Below the pieces are notes generated by a model. That model had not been told where the DNA came from. It made no database searches and saw nothing but the letters and a program-made list of their open reading frames with translations. Below, one piece after another: positions 21,650 to 31,928 of a stretch of 64,000 bases of DNA. The position numbers and the translations under genes are program-made. This stretch comes from Bos javanicus. Taxonomy: Eukaryota > Chordata > Mammalia > Artiodactyla > Bovidae. Numbering within the stretch: the first letter of the stretch is position 1; each line of letters opens with the position of its first letter. Location of the stretch: positions 62,995,614 to 63,059,613 of the forward strand of contig NC_083882.1 of the NCBI RefSeq assembly GCF_032452875.1. Reading direction: 5' to 3'.

Positions 21650-22590
21650 TATTAGGACTCTTTTGGTTGCAAATAAGAGAAACTCATCATAAACAATTTT
21701 AAACAAAAATGCAGGACTTCCTTGGTAGCACAGTGGATGCGAATCTGCCTGTCAATGCTGGGGACACAGGTTTGATCCCTGGTACGGGAAGATGCCACAT
21801 GCCTCAGAGCAACTAAGGCGCTATGCCACACTATTGAGGCTGAACTCTAGAGCCTGTGAGTCTCAACTACTGAACTGGCATGCTGCAACTACCGAAACCG
21901 CTGTGCCTAGAGCCAGCGCTCTGCAACAAGAGGAACCGCCATATCGAGAAGCCACCACTACGAGAAGCCATCGTAATGAGAAGCCCATACACCACAAGGA
22001 AGAGTAGTGCCCGCTCAGCGCGACTAGAGAAAGTCCACACAGCGATGAAGACCCAACACAATCGAAAACTAAAAACAAATAAATAAATTATTAAACAAAA
22101 ACGTAAATTTATTGGCTTACAAAATTTAGAAGTCCAGGAGTAGATTGCCTTCATTCATAAGCTAGATTCTTGGGCTCAAATCATTGGGACTCTGTTTCTC
22201 CTGTTTTCTGGACTCTAGTTTTCCCTGTTGTTTTTATTACTCTCAGGGTCCCCTGGTGTGATGGTAGAAATGGGCAGACTCACTCTAGGCCCATATTTTA
22301 TCTGTTTAGCAGCTCCACTGTAAGGAGAGTGCCTGGTTCCCACAGAAATCCAAGGCTGACTCTCCTTGCTCCTTCTTGGGACACATGTCCACCCTTGGGC
22401 TGATGAGCGTGACTCTGATTGGCCAGGCCTAGGTTACATGACCAACCCTGGAGTCCATCATACCCACACTCACTGAGAAGGGGAGCAAAATTCCCTAGAA
22501 GAAAATAGGACTACTGTTACCAAAAGAAGGGTGGGTTGACGGTGGTCAGGTGAAAACAACAGATGTTTACAGGAGGCCTTAATATGCTGC
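21650..22590. repeat. old dispersed repeat split by a CHR SINE
   Basis: The left piece ends '...taaacaaaaatg' at 21711. The right piece resumes at about 22104 with 'taaatttattggcttac' and runs through 'tctgattggccaggcctagg', 'ttacatgaccaaccctggag' and 'aaaacaacagatgttta'. I recognise this as a mammalian-wide repeat but cannot name it. It shares its start pattern with 33940-34190. Confidence 0.5.
21712..22091 (+). mobile_element. CHR-type tRNA SINE, full length
   Basis: Complete CHR unit: head 'aggacttccttggtagcaca', middle 'agatgccacatgcctcagag', 'gaagccaccactacgagaag', 'cgactagagaaagtccacac', then an A-rich tail. TAAACAAAAATG (21700-21711) and TAAACAAAAACG (22092-22103) form the target-site duplication with one mismatch. 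Confidence 0.95.
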
Positions 22591-22699
22591 CCCTGGGAAG
22601 ACTAGGATTATGTTAGCCACAAACTCCTGCCAAGGTTTTCATTTCACTGTATCCTGCAGAATTATCTGTGACAACAGTGACTGATCTCAAAAAGTGTGT

Positions 22700-22745
22700 G
22701 GGATTGTGGTGGGTGGGTGGGGGTGCGGGGGGAAGGGGGTGGGTG
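22700..22745. repeat. G-rich tract
   Basis: A GGTGGGTGGG...GGGGGGAAGGGGGTGGG run on the plus strand, with enough G-tracts to permit a G-quadruplex. Confidence 0.6.
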
Positions 22746-22837
22746 TACCTGGAACACAGCAGCTAAAAACATTGGCCTGACCACATATCAAGTTTGACTC
22801 AGCTTCTCCAGTCTCAGGAATTTATCCAGAGCATTTT

Positions 22838-22925
22838 TGCTTTTAATGTTTTGGCTGTGCCACACGGCATGTAGAATTCCAAGTCCCCGTGGAGTCCCAG
22901 CCTCTGAACCACCAGGAAGTCCCCA
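22838..22925 (-). mobile_element. CHR-type SINE fragment
   Basis: 'ttttggctgtgccacacggc' to 'gaaccaccaggaagtcccc' is the reversed CHR 5' half, with a deletion. Confidence 0.8.
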
Positions 22926-23225
22926 GCGGAGAATCTTTAAGCCTCATCCCTCAACAAGTTCCATCTCCTTTTACAATGCTCTCCATTAAATAAAACTCCA
23001 GTGGCTTCAAAGTATTTTACATTTGGATCCACAGTCTGTAGACCAGTGCTCTGCAATAGGACTTTCTGCTGTAATGTAAGTATTCTTTACCTGCATATGC
23101 CTAATGAGCACTTTTATTGTGAGTGAGGAACTAAACTGTTCATTTTAGTTAACTTTAATTTTCATTTTAACAGTTGCATGTCCCCATGGCTACTATCTTG
23201 GACACTGCAGCTTTAGACTCTGGAA

Positions 23226-23342
23226 AAGAAGGGAATGGCAACCCACTCCAGTATTCTTGCCTGGAGAATCCCGTGGACAGAGGAGTCTGGCGAGCTACAC
23301 TCCCTGGGGTTGCAAAGGGTTGGACATGACTGAGCGACTGGG
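23226..23342 (+). mobile_element. Bov-A monomer
   Basis: Begins 'aagaagggaatggcaaccca' and ends 'gacatgactgagcgactggg'. There is no tRNA head, so this is a Bov-A body only. Confidence 0.88.
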
Positions 23343-23344
23343 AA

Positions 23345-23893
23345 AGCTAGTCGAAAGCTAACATTCTGACTTCTACAAAGTTCATTAGACAGGCTGCAAT
23401 TTTGGGCTACTCTCTACCTGTCTGACTCTTTTTCTTAGTAATAGAACACATGAGTTTTAGCTGGACCCATGGCCTCCTGGCAAGACGCTCTGTTTCTCAG
23501 CTTATCTTGTGGCTGGGAGGGGTGTGGTGTAGGAAGTCACATGTTAACGTCAGATTAGTGGCTGTGGGAAAGTATCTTGTGCAACTTTTTGGTTTTCTCC
23601 TTAAAGTTGACATTACATGCCCTGGACTTTTCTGTCTTCTCCTAGACTGGAAGGCAGATGTGGAATTGAACCAGCCTCAGTCCTCCTAAGACTATGCCCA
23701 GGAGATGGTGGACCAAAAAGATGGAAAGATTCTGGGTCCCTGAATTATCTGATGGAGCAGAGATACCCCATCAGTCTTGAATGACTCATCTTCGGGCCAT
23801 GTGTTGAGGTAAATGAAACACTTTTATTTAAGGCATTGAGTTCTTGGGTTTCTTTATTATAGCAGGTTAGCCTGTATGCTAACATACCATGTA
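23345..23893 (+). repeat. MLT-type LTR remnant
   Basis: The 3' half is clear: 'gattctgggtccctgaatta', 'gatggagcagagatacccca', 'aatgaaacacttttatttaa', 'gcattgagttcttgggtttc', 'ttatagcaggttagcctgta'. The 79-codon frame at 23450-23689 lies in its 5' half and is not a retroviral gene. Confidence 0.55.
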
Positions 23894-23917
23894 TCCACCA
23901 AGGAATCATTGTGAGAC

Positions 23918-24200
23918 AGTAGACTGGCTATTTACAGATCTGGGTTTTCATTAGTTCTATAACTTGCTACAGTGTGACCCTAGGTTTCAATTTCCTCTTG
24001 TGGAAGATAAGGCACTTGGACTGAACGTGGGATGCATAAAAATGGAATTTACCTTGAGCAAAATAGGGAAAATAACAACAGCTACTTTGTAGGGTGGTGA
24101 GGATTAGAAGAGATAATGCACAAACTACACTTAGTCAGTGCCTGAGACTGAACAGATGCTCTATAACTATTAGCCGTAATTATTGTTATTGTTATTAAGT
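23918..24200 (+). repeat. MIR SINE
   Basis: Sense MIR from 'gatctgggttttcattagtt' through 'gggtggtgaggattagaaga' to 'cagatgctctataactatta' and a (TTATTG)n-like end. Confidence 0.75.
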
Positions 24201-25095
24201 TTTGACCCTGACAGATTGCAGGAGGCTGCCTGGAGTGCTGTGTTGACAAGGATGTGAGACCACATCAGTGCTCACTGGAAATGAAGGCCATAATCATCTA
24301 CGTCTTCCACAGGCACAGGAGGGGGAGTTCCCTGCAATGGTGGGGATTGCTGGATTCCTAAGTCCTCTTCCCTTCTAACTTTACAGAATTTTGCCTACCT
24401 ATCCTAAGTTAGCATATAAGAGTCTTTCCCCCTGTCTGTTCTATACCACACACACCACTTGACATATCAAGTGTTTTATCAAGTAGAACACAGGGTCCTC
24501 GCCTGATATCTCTCTCTGACTGGTCTTCTCCTCACCCACTTTCTCATCTTCTGAGCCTCACCCTCAAGTCTGGAGTCTCTAGACTTATGAGAGACGCCTA
24601 GGCTTCTCAGGCTTCTGAGTCATTGTTTAACTTCCCTCTCACCTGACTCAGTGCTTAGGAATCGCCGTGTTAAGATGACATGGTTCAGCCAGGTCCTTGC
24701 AGGAAGCATTTGAAGGACATTGGTAGCTAACAGGCATAGTCCTCTGAGGGTGATTCTGCCTCGTCTGGCTCAATCAGTCTAATAACTTGTGTAGCCCCCA
24801 GGAGGATTCTGATCTTCTGGGAATCCAATCACTAACATAGCTTAGAAAATAACTCAGATATAGAGAATCCATATCTGCTTTCCCATCCCCAATCCCAAAT
24901 CGTTTCCAGGGAGTCGTGTTATTTTGACCGTTTTCAAAAGTCACTGAAAAATAGAGAAACAATGTACGGGCAAAGGTTCAGTTGAAGAAAATTGAATCTA
25001 CCCTGGGCAATAGAATCCACCTAGTTTAACTAGAGCATGGCTTTCACAGGATAAACCCCTTCCGACACTCCTGTTCCTAGGTCTATATATCCCTT
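24201..25095. other. unique stretch
   Basis: No transposon family or exon recognised in about 0.9 kb. Confidence 0.45.
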
Positions 25096-25097
25096 CT

Positions 25098-25308
25098 TCT
25101 TTATTGGGCACAGCAAACCATGGTCTGCTTTTGTAAAGAAAGCCACCATTTGTTTTTGTAAATAAAGTTTTATTGGAACACAGCCAATGCCTGTTCATTT
25201 ACATATCATCTACAGCTGCCACAGCAGAGTTGAGTGATTCCAACAAGGGCAGTATGGTTTGCAAAGTCTAAAGGTTTTACTTGCCTGTCCCTTTACAGAA
25301 AACATTTA
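25098..25308. repeat. hAT-like non-autonomous DNA transposon fossil
   Basis: The centre 'ttgtaaataaagttttattg' and 'gaacacagccaatgcctgtt', and the end 'ccctttacagaaaacatttacc', are diagnostic of a common mammalian MITE. The same family recurs at 45669-45863. I leave the database name open. Confidence 0.75.
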
Positions 25309-25372
25309 CCAATGTGCTACATTATACCAACTTTACTTAGTACTGGTAACTATTTTTGTTTCCATTTCCATC

Positions 25373-25600
25373 TTCTATTTTTTAATTAATTTTATTAGAG
25401 TATACTTGCTTTACAATGTTGTGTTAGTTTCTGTTGTACAGCAAAGTGAATCAGATATATATATATATATATATAGAAGGGATATATATATATATATATC
25501 CCTTCTTTTTTGTATTTCCTTCCCATTTAGGTCACCACAGAGCACTGAGTAGAGTTCTCTGGGCTACACGATAGGTTCTCCTTAGATGTTTTCTGGTTCC
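25373..25600 (-). mobile_element. L1 3' end with AT-dinucleotide palindrome
   Basis: Reverse artiodactyl L1 terminus: 'taattttattagagtatact', 'gctttacaatgttgtgttag', 'tctgttgtacagcaaagtga', later 'ggtcaccacagagcactgag'. It contains a perfect 32-bp palindrome at 25475-25506. Confidence 0.88.
25475..25506. repeat. perfect 32-bp palindrome
   Basis: AGAAGGG, nine AT units, CCCTTCT. Every base pairs with its mirror, with no spacer. The adjoining (AT)n at 25454-25474 extends the unwinding-prone tract. Confidence 0.95.
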
Positions 25601-26130
25601 AGTCAACCAAACCATGCTAAGGCAATCACTTGTGTCTGTGGCACATTTATTCCAGTGGCTCTGGTAATAATACCCATAGCAACCACTCTTATCTATAATT
25701 ATATTCCTCCTTTCCTGGTCTAGCATCCTCAGAATCCATCCCCATACTCATGGATGAGAGAGTTAAGAGGCTGTTTTAGGAAAACCATAGACACACCCTG
25801 GTTCTCAGACTGAGAAAGCCAGGAATTGTAAAACCCTGAGCCCATGGTTGCCTTTTGTCAGCTCCTTTGTTCTGTTTGGTGAAGCCAGCCCATCTCACAG
25901 TGTAGTGGGCAGTAGACCTCCCTCCTCTGTTGTGGGGAGAACATGTGAAAGGTGGAGATAGTCCAAGTGGACAGCCTACTCGAGTCTGAAGTGGGCACCA
26001 TGACTCTGCTTGAGCTGATTATTGCTGGGGGAGGGGGGAAACAAAATCCACATGACTAAATGTTCCAATTTTTCAAAGAAAATCTGGAAACCTTTTTTGG
26101 TTTGCTTCCTTTTAATAGACAATCACTGCA
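25601..26130. other. unique stretch
   Basis: No family or exon recognised. Confidence 0.45.
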
Positions 26131-26132
26131 CA

Positions 26133-26340
26133 TTGAGGTTTGGGACTAATAACTGGTGACCTTGGGCAAGTTCCTTTGCTTTTCTCTGGCTTGGGGTCCT
26201 CAACTGTTCAGCAGATGGAAACAAAAAAGGAGAGGTACTCTATCTCATAAGGGTTTTATGATGATTACCTGGATAATTCATGTAATATTCTTAGGGTGGA
26301 ACCTGGCTGGCACAGAGTAAGTGATCAATAATGCTTAGCT
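26133..26340 (+). repeat. MIR SINE
   Basis: 'gaccttgggcaagttccttt', 'ttatgatgattacctggata', 'aacctggctggcacagagta', 'agtgatcaataatgctta' are in MIR order. Confidence 0.75.
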
Positions 26341-26485
26341 TTGGGGGTTTTTTTAGACACTGGAGGAGGCACTAAGTTGGGATCCCATCTTTCTTGCCCA
26401 CCTCAAGAGTTTAAAGGCCTTGTCTACTAAGGCATGACAGCAGAGCCCACCCAGAAGACAGCCAGGGTTCAGTAGGAAGTCTCTC

Positions 26486-27551
26486 AGTTCAGTTCAGTTC
26501 AGTTCAATCGCTCAGTCATGTCCGACTCTGTGCGACCCCATAAAGTGCAGCACGCCAGGCCTCCCTGTCCATCACCAACTCCCAGAGTTCACTCAAACTC
26601 ATGTCCATTGAGTCGGTGATGCCATCCAACCATCCCATCCTCTGTCATCCCCTTCTCCTCCTGCCCTCAATCTTTCCCAGCATCAGGGTCTTTTCCAATG
26701 AGTCAGCTCTTTGCATCAGGTGGCCAAAGTATCGGAGTTTCAGCTTCAACATCAGTCCTTCCAGTGAACACCCAGGACTGATCTCCTTTAGGATGGACTG
26801 GTTGGATCTCCTTGCAGTCCAAGGGACTCTCAAGAGTCTTCTCCAACACCACAGTTCAAAAACATCAATTCTTCGGCGCTCAGCTTTCTTTATAATCCAA
26901 CTCTCACATCTATACATGACTACTGGAAAAACCATAGCCTTGATTAGACGGACCTTTGTTGACAAAGTAATGTCTCTGCTTTTTGATATGCTATCTAGGT
27001 TGGTCATAACTTTCCTCCAAGGAGTAAGCGTCTTTTAATTTCATAGCTGCAATCACCACCTGCAGTGATTTTGGAGCCCAGAAAGATAAAGTCAGCCGCT
27101 GTTTCCACTGTTTCCCCATCTATTTCCCATGAAGTGATGGAACCAGATGCCATGATCTTAGTTTTCTGAATGTTTAGCTTTAAGCCAACTTTTTCACTCT
27201 CCTCTTTCACTTTCATCAAGAGGCTCTTTAGTTCTTCACTTTCTGCCATAAGGGTAGTGTCATATGCATATCTGAAGTTACTGATGTTTCTCTCGGCAAT
27301 CTTGGTTCCAGCTTGTGCTTCTTCCAGCCCAGCATTTCTCATGATGTACTCTGCAGATAAGTTATTTAAGCAGGGTGACAATATACAGCCTTGACGTGCT
27401 CCTTTTCCTATTTGGAACCAGTCTGTTGTTCCATGTCCAGTTCTAACTGTTGCTTCCTGACCTGCATACAGGTTTCTCAAGAGGCAGGTCAGGTGGTCTG
27501 GTATTCCCATCTCTTTCAGAATTTTCCACAGTTTATTGTGATCCACACACT
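26486..27551 (-). mobile_element. BovB LINE, 3' 1.07 kb
   Basis: A reverse copy starting with the (AGTTC)n terminal repeat of BovB and ending at 'gtttattgtgatccacac', the complement of the RT region around the first catalytic aspartate. It is 5'-truncated and lacks the endonuclease and most of the fingers domain. Divergence from the best local copy looks modest. Confidence 0.95.
26645..27546 (-). pseudogene. BovB ORF remnant, RT palm to C-terminus
   Basis: Two minus-strand frames hold the decayed C-terminal part of the BovB polyprotein (in RTE-type LINEs, an AP-endonuclease plus reverse transcriptase needed for target-primed insertion). The first, 27004-27546, has 'MDHNKLWKILKEMGIPDHL', then 'GKGARQGCILSPC' (the QG box), then 'FRYAYDTTLMAES' where the catalytic YADD box should be: the third residue is Y, so one of the two catalytic aspartates is lost. 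A single-base loss near 27015 ('ctttcctcc' where other copies have 'ctttccttcc') shifts the frame into 26645-27007, which carries 'YRCESWIIKKAERRRID' and 'RVPWTARRSNQSILKEI'. Inactive on three counts: truncated, frameshifted, catalytic residue gone. Confidence 0.9.
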
Positions 27552-27649
27552 CTAGAGCCCCTCATATGAAGGGGTGAGGGAGGCCAGAGATACTGCTAGG
27601 AATTGCCCCAAACAGCATCTGCTGTGGAAAAAGTTTTCTACTAGAGGGA

Positions 27650-27742
27650 AAGCAAAAGTAAAGATGAAAAGCTGGAAGGAAGGAAAGAAAGGATGAAGGA
27701 GAAAGAAAGAAGGGGAGAAAAGGGAGGGGGAAAAGATTTAGT
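27650..27742. repeat. GA-rich low-complexity tract
   Basis: Purine-only runs of AGGAAGG, GAAAGAAAG and GGGAGGGGG on the plus strand. Confidence 0.8.
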
Positions 27743-27789
27743 AAAAACTCAAAGCATAGACAACTGTAATTAATAGAATTATGATAAAG

Positions 27790-28125
27790 AGATATTTAAA
27801 AACTGCTCAGCAAAAGTCAGGTTGCACATTATAATTAATGACATGCAAAAAGATTTAATACATAATGTTAAGCCTGTAAATTAGGCTACAGAATAACGTG
27901 TATTGAATGAGACAGTGTATATGAATTTACATATTATTACACATTACATATTATTACCTGAATAGAAAAAAGACTGGAAGGATGGAAGGAAAGCTAACAA
28001 AATATGAACACTGGTAATCTCTAGGTGACAGGATTGTGAGTGAATTGTTTTGTTTTAATTATATGAACTTCCTAAATTGTCTTCCAAAAAAATCTGTGTA
28101 ACTTGTGTAATAAGACAAAATGAGA
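27790..28125 (+). mobile_element. L1M 3' UTR fragment
   Basis: 'gttaagcctgtaaattaggc', 'tacagaataacgtgtattg', 'gaaaaaagactggaaggatg', 'ctggtaatctctaggtgaca' follow the old L1 3' UTR. Close relatives at 35560-36000 and 54395-54600. Confidence 0.7.
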
Positions 28126-29317
28126 AGTAGTACAATCATTAAGACTGTGAAGTTACCAGTTACAACCAAGCCCTGAGTTTCAGATTCTTTTTCCAAACTT
28201 CCAGCAGGTGGCGCAATGGCAATGCGAGGCTCTATATGAGTTTCACTCCAGATGAACTTAATCTCTGGATGAAACCACCCAGACCCAGGGGCTGCCTGGC
28301 CCAGGGTTCCGTTCTTCCCACACTGGGAGAAACAACATAATTAGAAATGCAATGAGATGAGGTTTCTGTTCCTCTCTCCAGTTACTTCCTCCCCATCATT
28401 TGGCCTGGGACAAAATTCAAATTAGTCTTATTGGGCATTTCTGGATTAGATTGGGTTTGCAGCTCGTCCAATCCTAATGAGAAGTGAGACTGTCAGCTAA
28501 AGGGTGGCGGGGGGGACGGAAAGCAAGTAATTTTCTTGTTCACAGGAAAGGCAATTTTTAATGAACAGCAAACCTTGTTCACAAAGGTAATGGACATTCT
28601 GGACCAATGTCAGTCATCGGGGAGGGAAGGCAGGAAGCCTGGCAGCCCGGCTAACCAGCTTCCAGGGACTCAATGGGACAGAGTCCCTCCAGGCTTGGAC
28701 ACCCCCAGGGAATGAATGGGTCACAGCTGAGGCATGACCTTTGCCTGGTCCAGAAGGGGAAGAGCCCTCAGAAGAACCAGCTCCACTTGTCTTTTCCACT
28801 TTGGTTTTACATCTTAAATTGACTGCCCCCAAGAAAACTACTCTGAAGGGAATTCAGGATGTAAATAAAAGCCATCAGAGTCCACAAGGTGGTCCCTATT
28901 CCACCCAGACCCACAAAGATGCATAGTCTGGAGATATGGAATGTTCTGGGTCCTTGCTGCTGTTTCTCATAGCTCTTCAATAAGCCTTCAGTGTCCTTCT
29001 TGGTGTTGACTTGGAGAAAAAGAAGGAAAGGAGGGAAAAGACCATCTCAGCTCATCTTTGCAGAGAGAAGCTAAGTGGGTTTCTCCAGCGTGGTTCCAGA
29101 AGTTTTCATTTACTGAGTCTTCAGCCCTATTGTGGTCCAGATGTCTTCACAGACAACTGGCTTTCCTGTGGCACCATCTGGGTTCTGAGTGAGTAAATCA
29201 AAGCCCTTGGCATAGAGTTGCTTTCAATCTCAGACAACCCAGGCAATTGGAAGGAACCACATAAAATGATGAGGAACAGGGACGTGGTAATAACTGTCTG
29301 TATATATGCAACAGGGG
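28126..29317. other. unique block with candidate regulatory sequence
   Basis: No transposon recognised. After the CTCF-type motif, 28330-28500 is AT/GC-balanced unique text with CCAAT and ATTAG motifs arranged as an inverted repeat: ATTAGATTGG at 28445-28454 and CCAATCCTAAT at 28468-28478. A G-run lies at 28508-28514. The short frames at 28614-28926 and 29011-29196 have no domain. Confidence 0.4.
28201..28215 (+). promoter_or_regulatory. CTCF-type motif
   Basis: CCAGCAGGTGGCGCA matches every position of the 14-base CTCF core (CCASYAGRKGGCRS), plus-strand orientation. It lies in unique sequence just right of an L1M fragment, not in a SINE. Occupancy in cells is inferred. Confidence 0.6.
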
Positions 29318-29537
29318 CTTCCCTGGAGGCTCAGAGGGTAAAGAATCTGCCCGCAATGCGGGAGACCCAGGTTTGATCCCTGGGTCAGGAAGATTCCCTG
29401 GGAAAGGGCATGGCAACCCACTCCAGTACTCTTGCCTGGGAAATCCTACGGACAGAGGAGCCTGGTGGGCTACAGTCTGTGGGGGTTGTGGAAGAGTCAG
29501 ACGTGACTGAGAGACTAACATACGCTTTCACTTTCCT
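29318..29537 (+). mobile_element. Bov-tA SINE
   Basis: Head 'ggcttccctggaggctcaga', body to 'tacgctttcactttcc'. Full length. Confidence 0.93.
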
Positions 29538-29585
29538 TCTTATACAAGATCACCACACAGATGTCCATTCCTCTTCTCTCTTGTT

Positions 29586-29606
29586 CTTTCTCTCTCTCTC
29601 TTTCTT

Positions 29607-29648
<42 letters not shown>
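29586..29648. repeat. (TC)n(AC)n microsatellite
   Basis: A short (TC) tract, then 18-19 uninterrupted AC units at 29611-29647; likely length-variable. Confidence 0.95.
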
Positions 29649-29651
<3 letters not shown>

Positions 29652-29741
29652 TTCCTAAGGGTACTAGAATAGAGAAGATCATATAACAAGAAGCAGATAA
29701 CTAACTTAGATAACTAATGAGACTATATACCAAATAATTTA

Positions 29742-29988
29742 GCGTCAGGTTTAAGAGTTTGAAGTCACTCAGCCTGGGTTTGAGCCCCAGCCCTGCCACT
29801 TTCTTGTGTGATACTTTGAACAAATTACTTAAGTTCTGTGAATCTTAGGCTCCACCTGTTAAATGATAATAAAGCTACCCACACATCACAGTGCTGCAGA
29901 GGGGATTCAGGGAGATTCTGCCTGCAGAGCACTTAGCACCGTGCCAAGCACTGAGTGGTACCATGTACATGTTGACTATTATTATCTT
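29742..29988 (+). repeat. MIR SINE, nearly complete
   Basis: 'gaagtcactcagcctgggtt', 'gccctgccactttcttgtgt', 'atgataataaagctacccac', 'gcacttagcaccgtgccaag' cover most of the MIR length. Confidence 0.8.
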
Positions 29989-30553
29989 CTGAAAGCATCA
30001 GAATAAAGGGGCAGTTTGAAATTGCTAAACTGGAGCTCCTTCACCAAGGGGAAAGTTCATCAGAGGCAGTTGGGTCCAGGGACAATACTTTTTGTCACTG
30101 AAATAATTTAAGACATTTAGTATGTTTCAAAGTAGAACTCAATGCTTTTCTTGTCACAAGTTTCCAAGTGGCTGTCTAGGGGACAGCTGTGTGATAAGTT
30201 AGCTGGGAGTGTTTCAGATGATCTTCAGACTAATTAACAACCCACATGGCAGGAGTACCAGCCCATGGGGAAAAAATACAGAGGCCGCAGTGCTGGAGCA
30301 GAGGCCGAGATAACCCCTGGGGGGCCAGGCCCCTTCTGTTGGACTGTGGGAAACCCAGGGGACCCAGTGGATGCTGGGCAGGATAGATGCAGATGCTTGG
30401 CAGAGACTATTGATCAACTGCAGAAGTATTTCAGCATGTTAACCTATGTGGACAGGCTGGTGCACCCTGACTGAGTATCCGTTCTAGGTCAAAGTGTAAA
30501 GTTCAGTCACACCCTCACCTGGCTGGCTTTCATGTGGCATCCATCTGTCCATT
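29989..30553. other. unique stretch
   Basis: No transposon recognised. A 69-codon frame at 30265-30474 lacks known motifs, and no splice context supports it. Confidence 0.4.
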
Positions 30554-30765
30554 AGGCTTCCCTGCTGGCTCAGTGGGTACAGAATCCGCCTGCAATTCAG
30601 GAGACACAAGAGATGCATGTTCAATCCCTGGATGGGGAAGATCCCCTGGAGGAGGAAATGGCAACCCACTCCAGTATTCTTGCCTGAAAAATCTCATGGA
30701 CAGAGGAGCCCAGTGGGCTACAGTCCATGGGGTTGCAAAGAGTCGGACATGACTGGGCAACAAAA
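30554..30765 (+). mobile_element. Bov-tA SINE
   Basis: Head 'ggcttccctgctggctcagt', body to 'gactgggcaacaaaatg'. Full length. Confidence 0.93.
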
Positions 30766-31774
30766 TGTGCGTCAGTTCACTGGCCAGACTGAACAGCCTG
30801 TTTACAGAGATGTCTTCTTTGGCAAAATAGATCAGTGGAGAATAAATAAATTGATTCAGAAGAAATCTCTCCCCAATTCTGGAAGGACAAATCAATGACA
30901 AAAAGGTAGAGGGTTGGTTCTTACTCTTCTACAGCTGATGGAGGCTAAAATATTCCAAAGCCCTATCTTCTAGATGCTGACAGTCCAGGAGGAAGGATCA
31001 AAGGAAAGCCCACAAACGCAGAGAGGAGCTTCTGAGACGGGCTTGGTGAGTCACAGGGATCATGAGGGACTACTCTGTGCGTGGTGAGCTCTTGGGGTGA
31101 GAAGCATGACTGGTTCTGTGTACCCCCAAATCAGAGAGTCACCCAGTCAGTACTCAGTGAGACCAAATGTGGAACTCAAGTGCTGGGTGGAAAGGAGTGA
31201 TCGTGTATCTGGGGGCAAGTTTCAACAGAGGTAAGGGAGATGAGAGGAAGGACCAAGCTCATGAGAGAGAAGACTTTGAAGTCAGCCTTGCTGGTCATGT
31301 GCATGGGCTCTGGAGTAAGCAAGGCTACCAAGAGAAATTTGTCCACATATTCTTTGAGATAGCCTGGGAGAGCAAGGCAGTTGTCCCTTGGAATTGACAG
31401 GAATGGGGGAGGGCGAGAGAAGAGATCACTGTACCTCTGCCATGGCCCCAGGTTGGCACAGCTGGTCCTCAGAGCCAGAGAAGGATGGAGCCTCACTATC
31501 TGGAAGGTGCTGTGGTGGCAGCAGCCATGGGAGACCCCTTCCCTGGGCTTTGAGGTCATCTAGGGGCTGAGAGTTGTTGGCCAGCTGCCTTTTCAAGACT
31601 TTGTCCAGGGCTGCCCCTCAAAAACGCTGCAGGGGTTTAGAGATGGGAACCAGTGGACTTGCTCTGATGGGGAAGCTAGCCAGAGAATGATTGGCTACTC
31701 TAACCATGATCCCCTCGCCTGGAGGGCATCCTTCAGTTGACAAAGCGCTGCCTCAGTCCTAAATCTTTCTAGCA
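30766..31774. other. unique stretch with overlapping open frames
   Basis: Frames of up to 127 codons overlap on both strands between 31167 and 31570. None shows a known domain, start context or intron signals. I treat them as chance in GC-richer sequence. Confidence 0.4.
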
Positions 31775-31928
31775 GAGGCGACCATTGCCACTTTCTAGAT
31801 AAAAAAGCAAAGACCCAGAGAGGTTAAGAGATGAATCTGAGGTCTATGACGGCAATAGGCCATCCGGGGCACACGGGGTCGCCATTCAGGTTTCCTGACT
31901 CTCAAGTGGGTCCTCTTAATCAGAGTGG
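31775..31928 (-). repeat. MIR SINE fragment
   Basis: Reversed MIR: 'aaagcaaagacccagagagg', 'ttaagagatgaatctgaggt', 'attcaggtttcctgactctc'. Confidence 0.7.

Noticed and set aside
29586..29648. Regular short repeats that could suggest an array
   Set aside because: Plain dinucleotide microsatellite, as are those at 44190, 51775 and 60785; there are no spacers, so not CRISPR.
31167..31570. Overlapping frames of 76 and 127 codons on opposite strands
   Set aside because: Both cannot be real, and neither has a start context, splice sites or a familiar motif.
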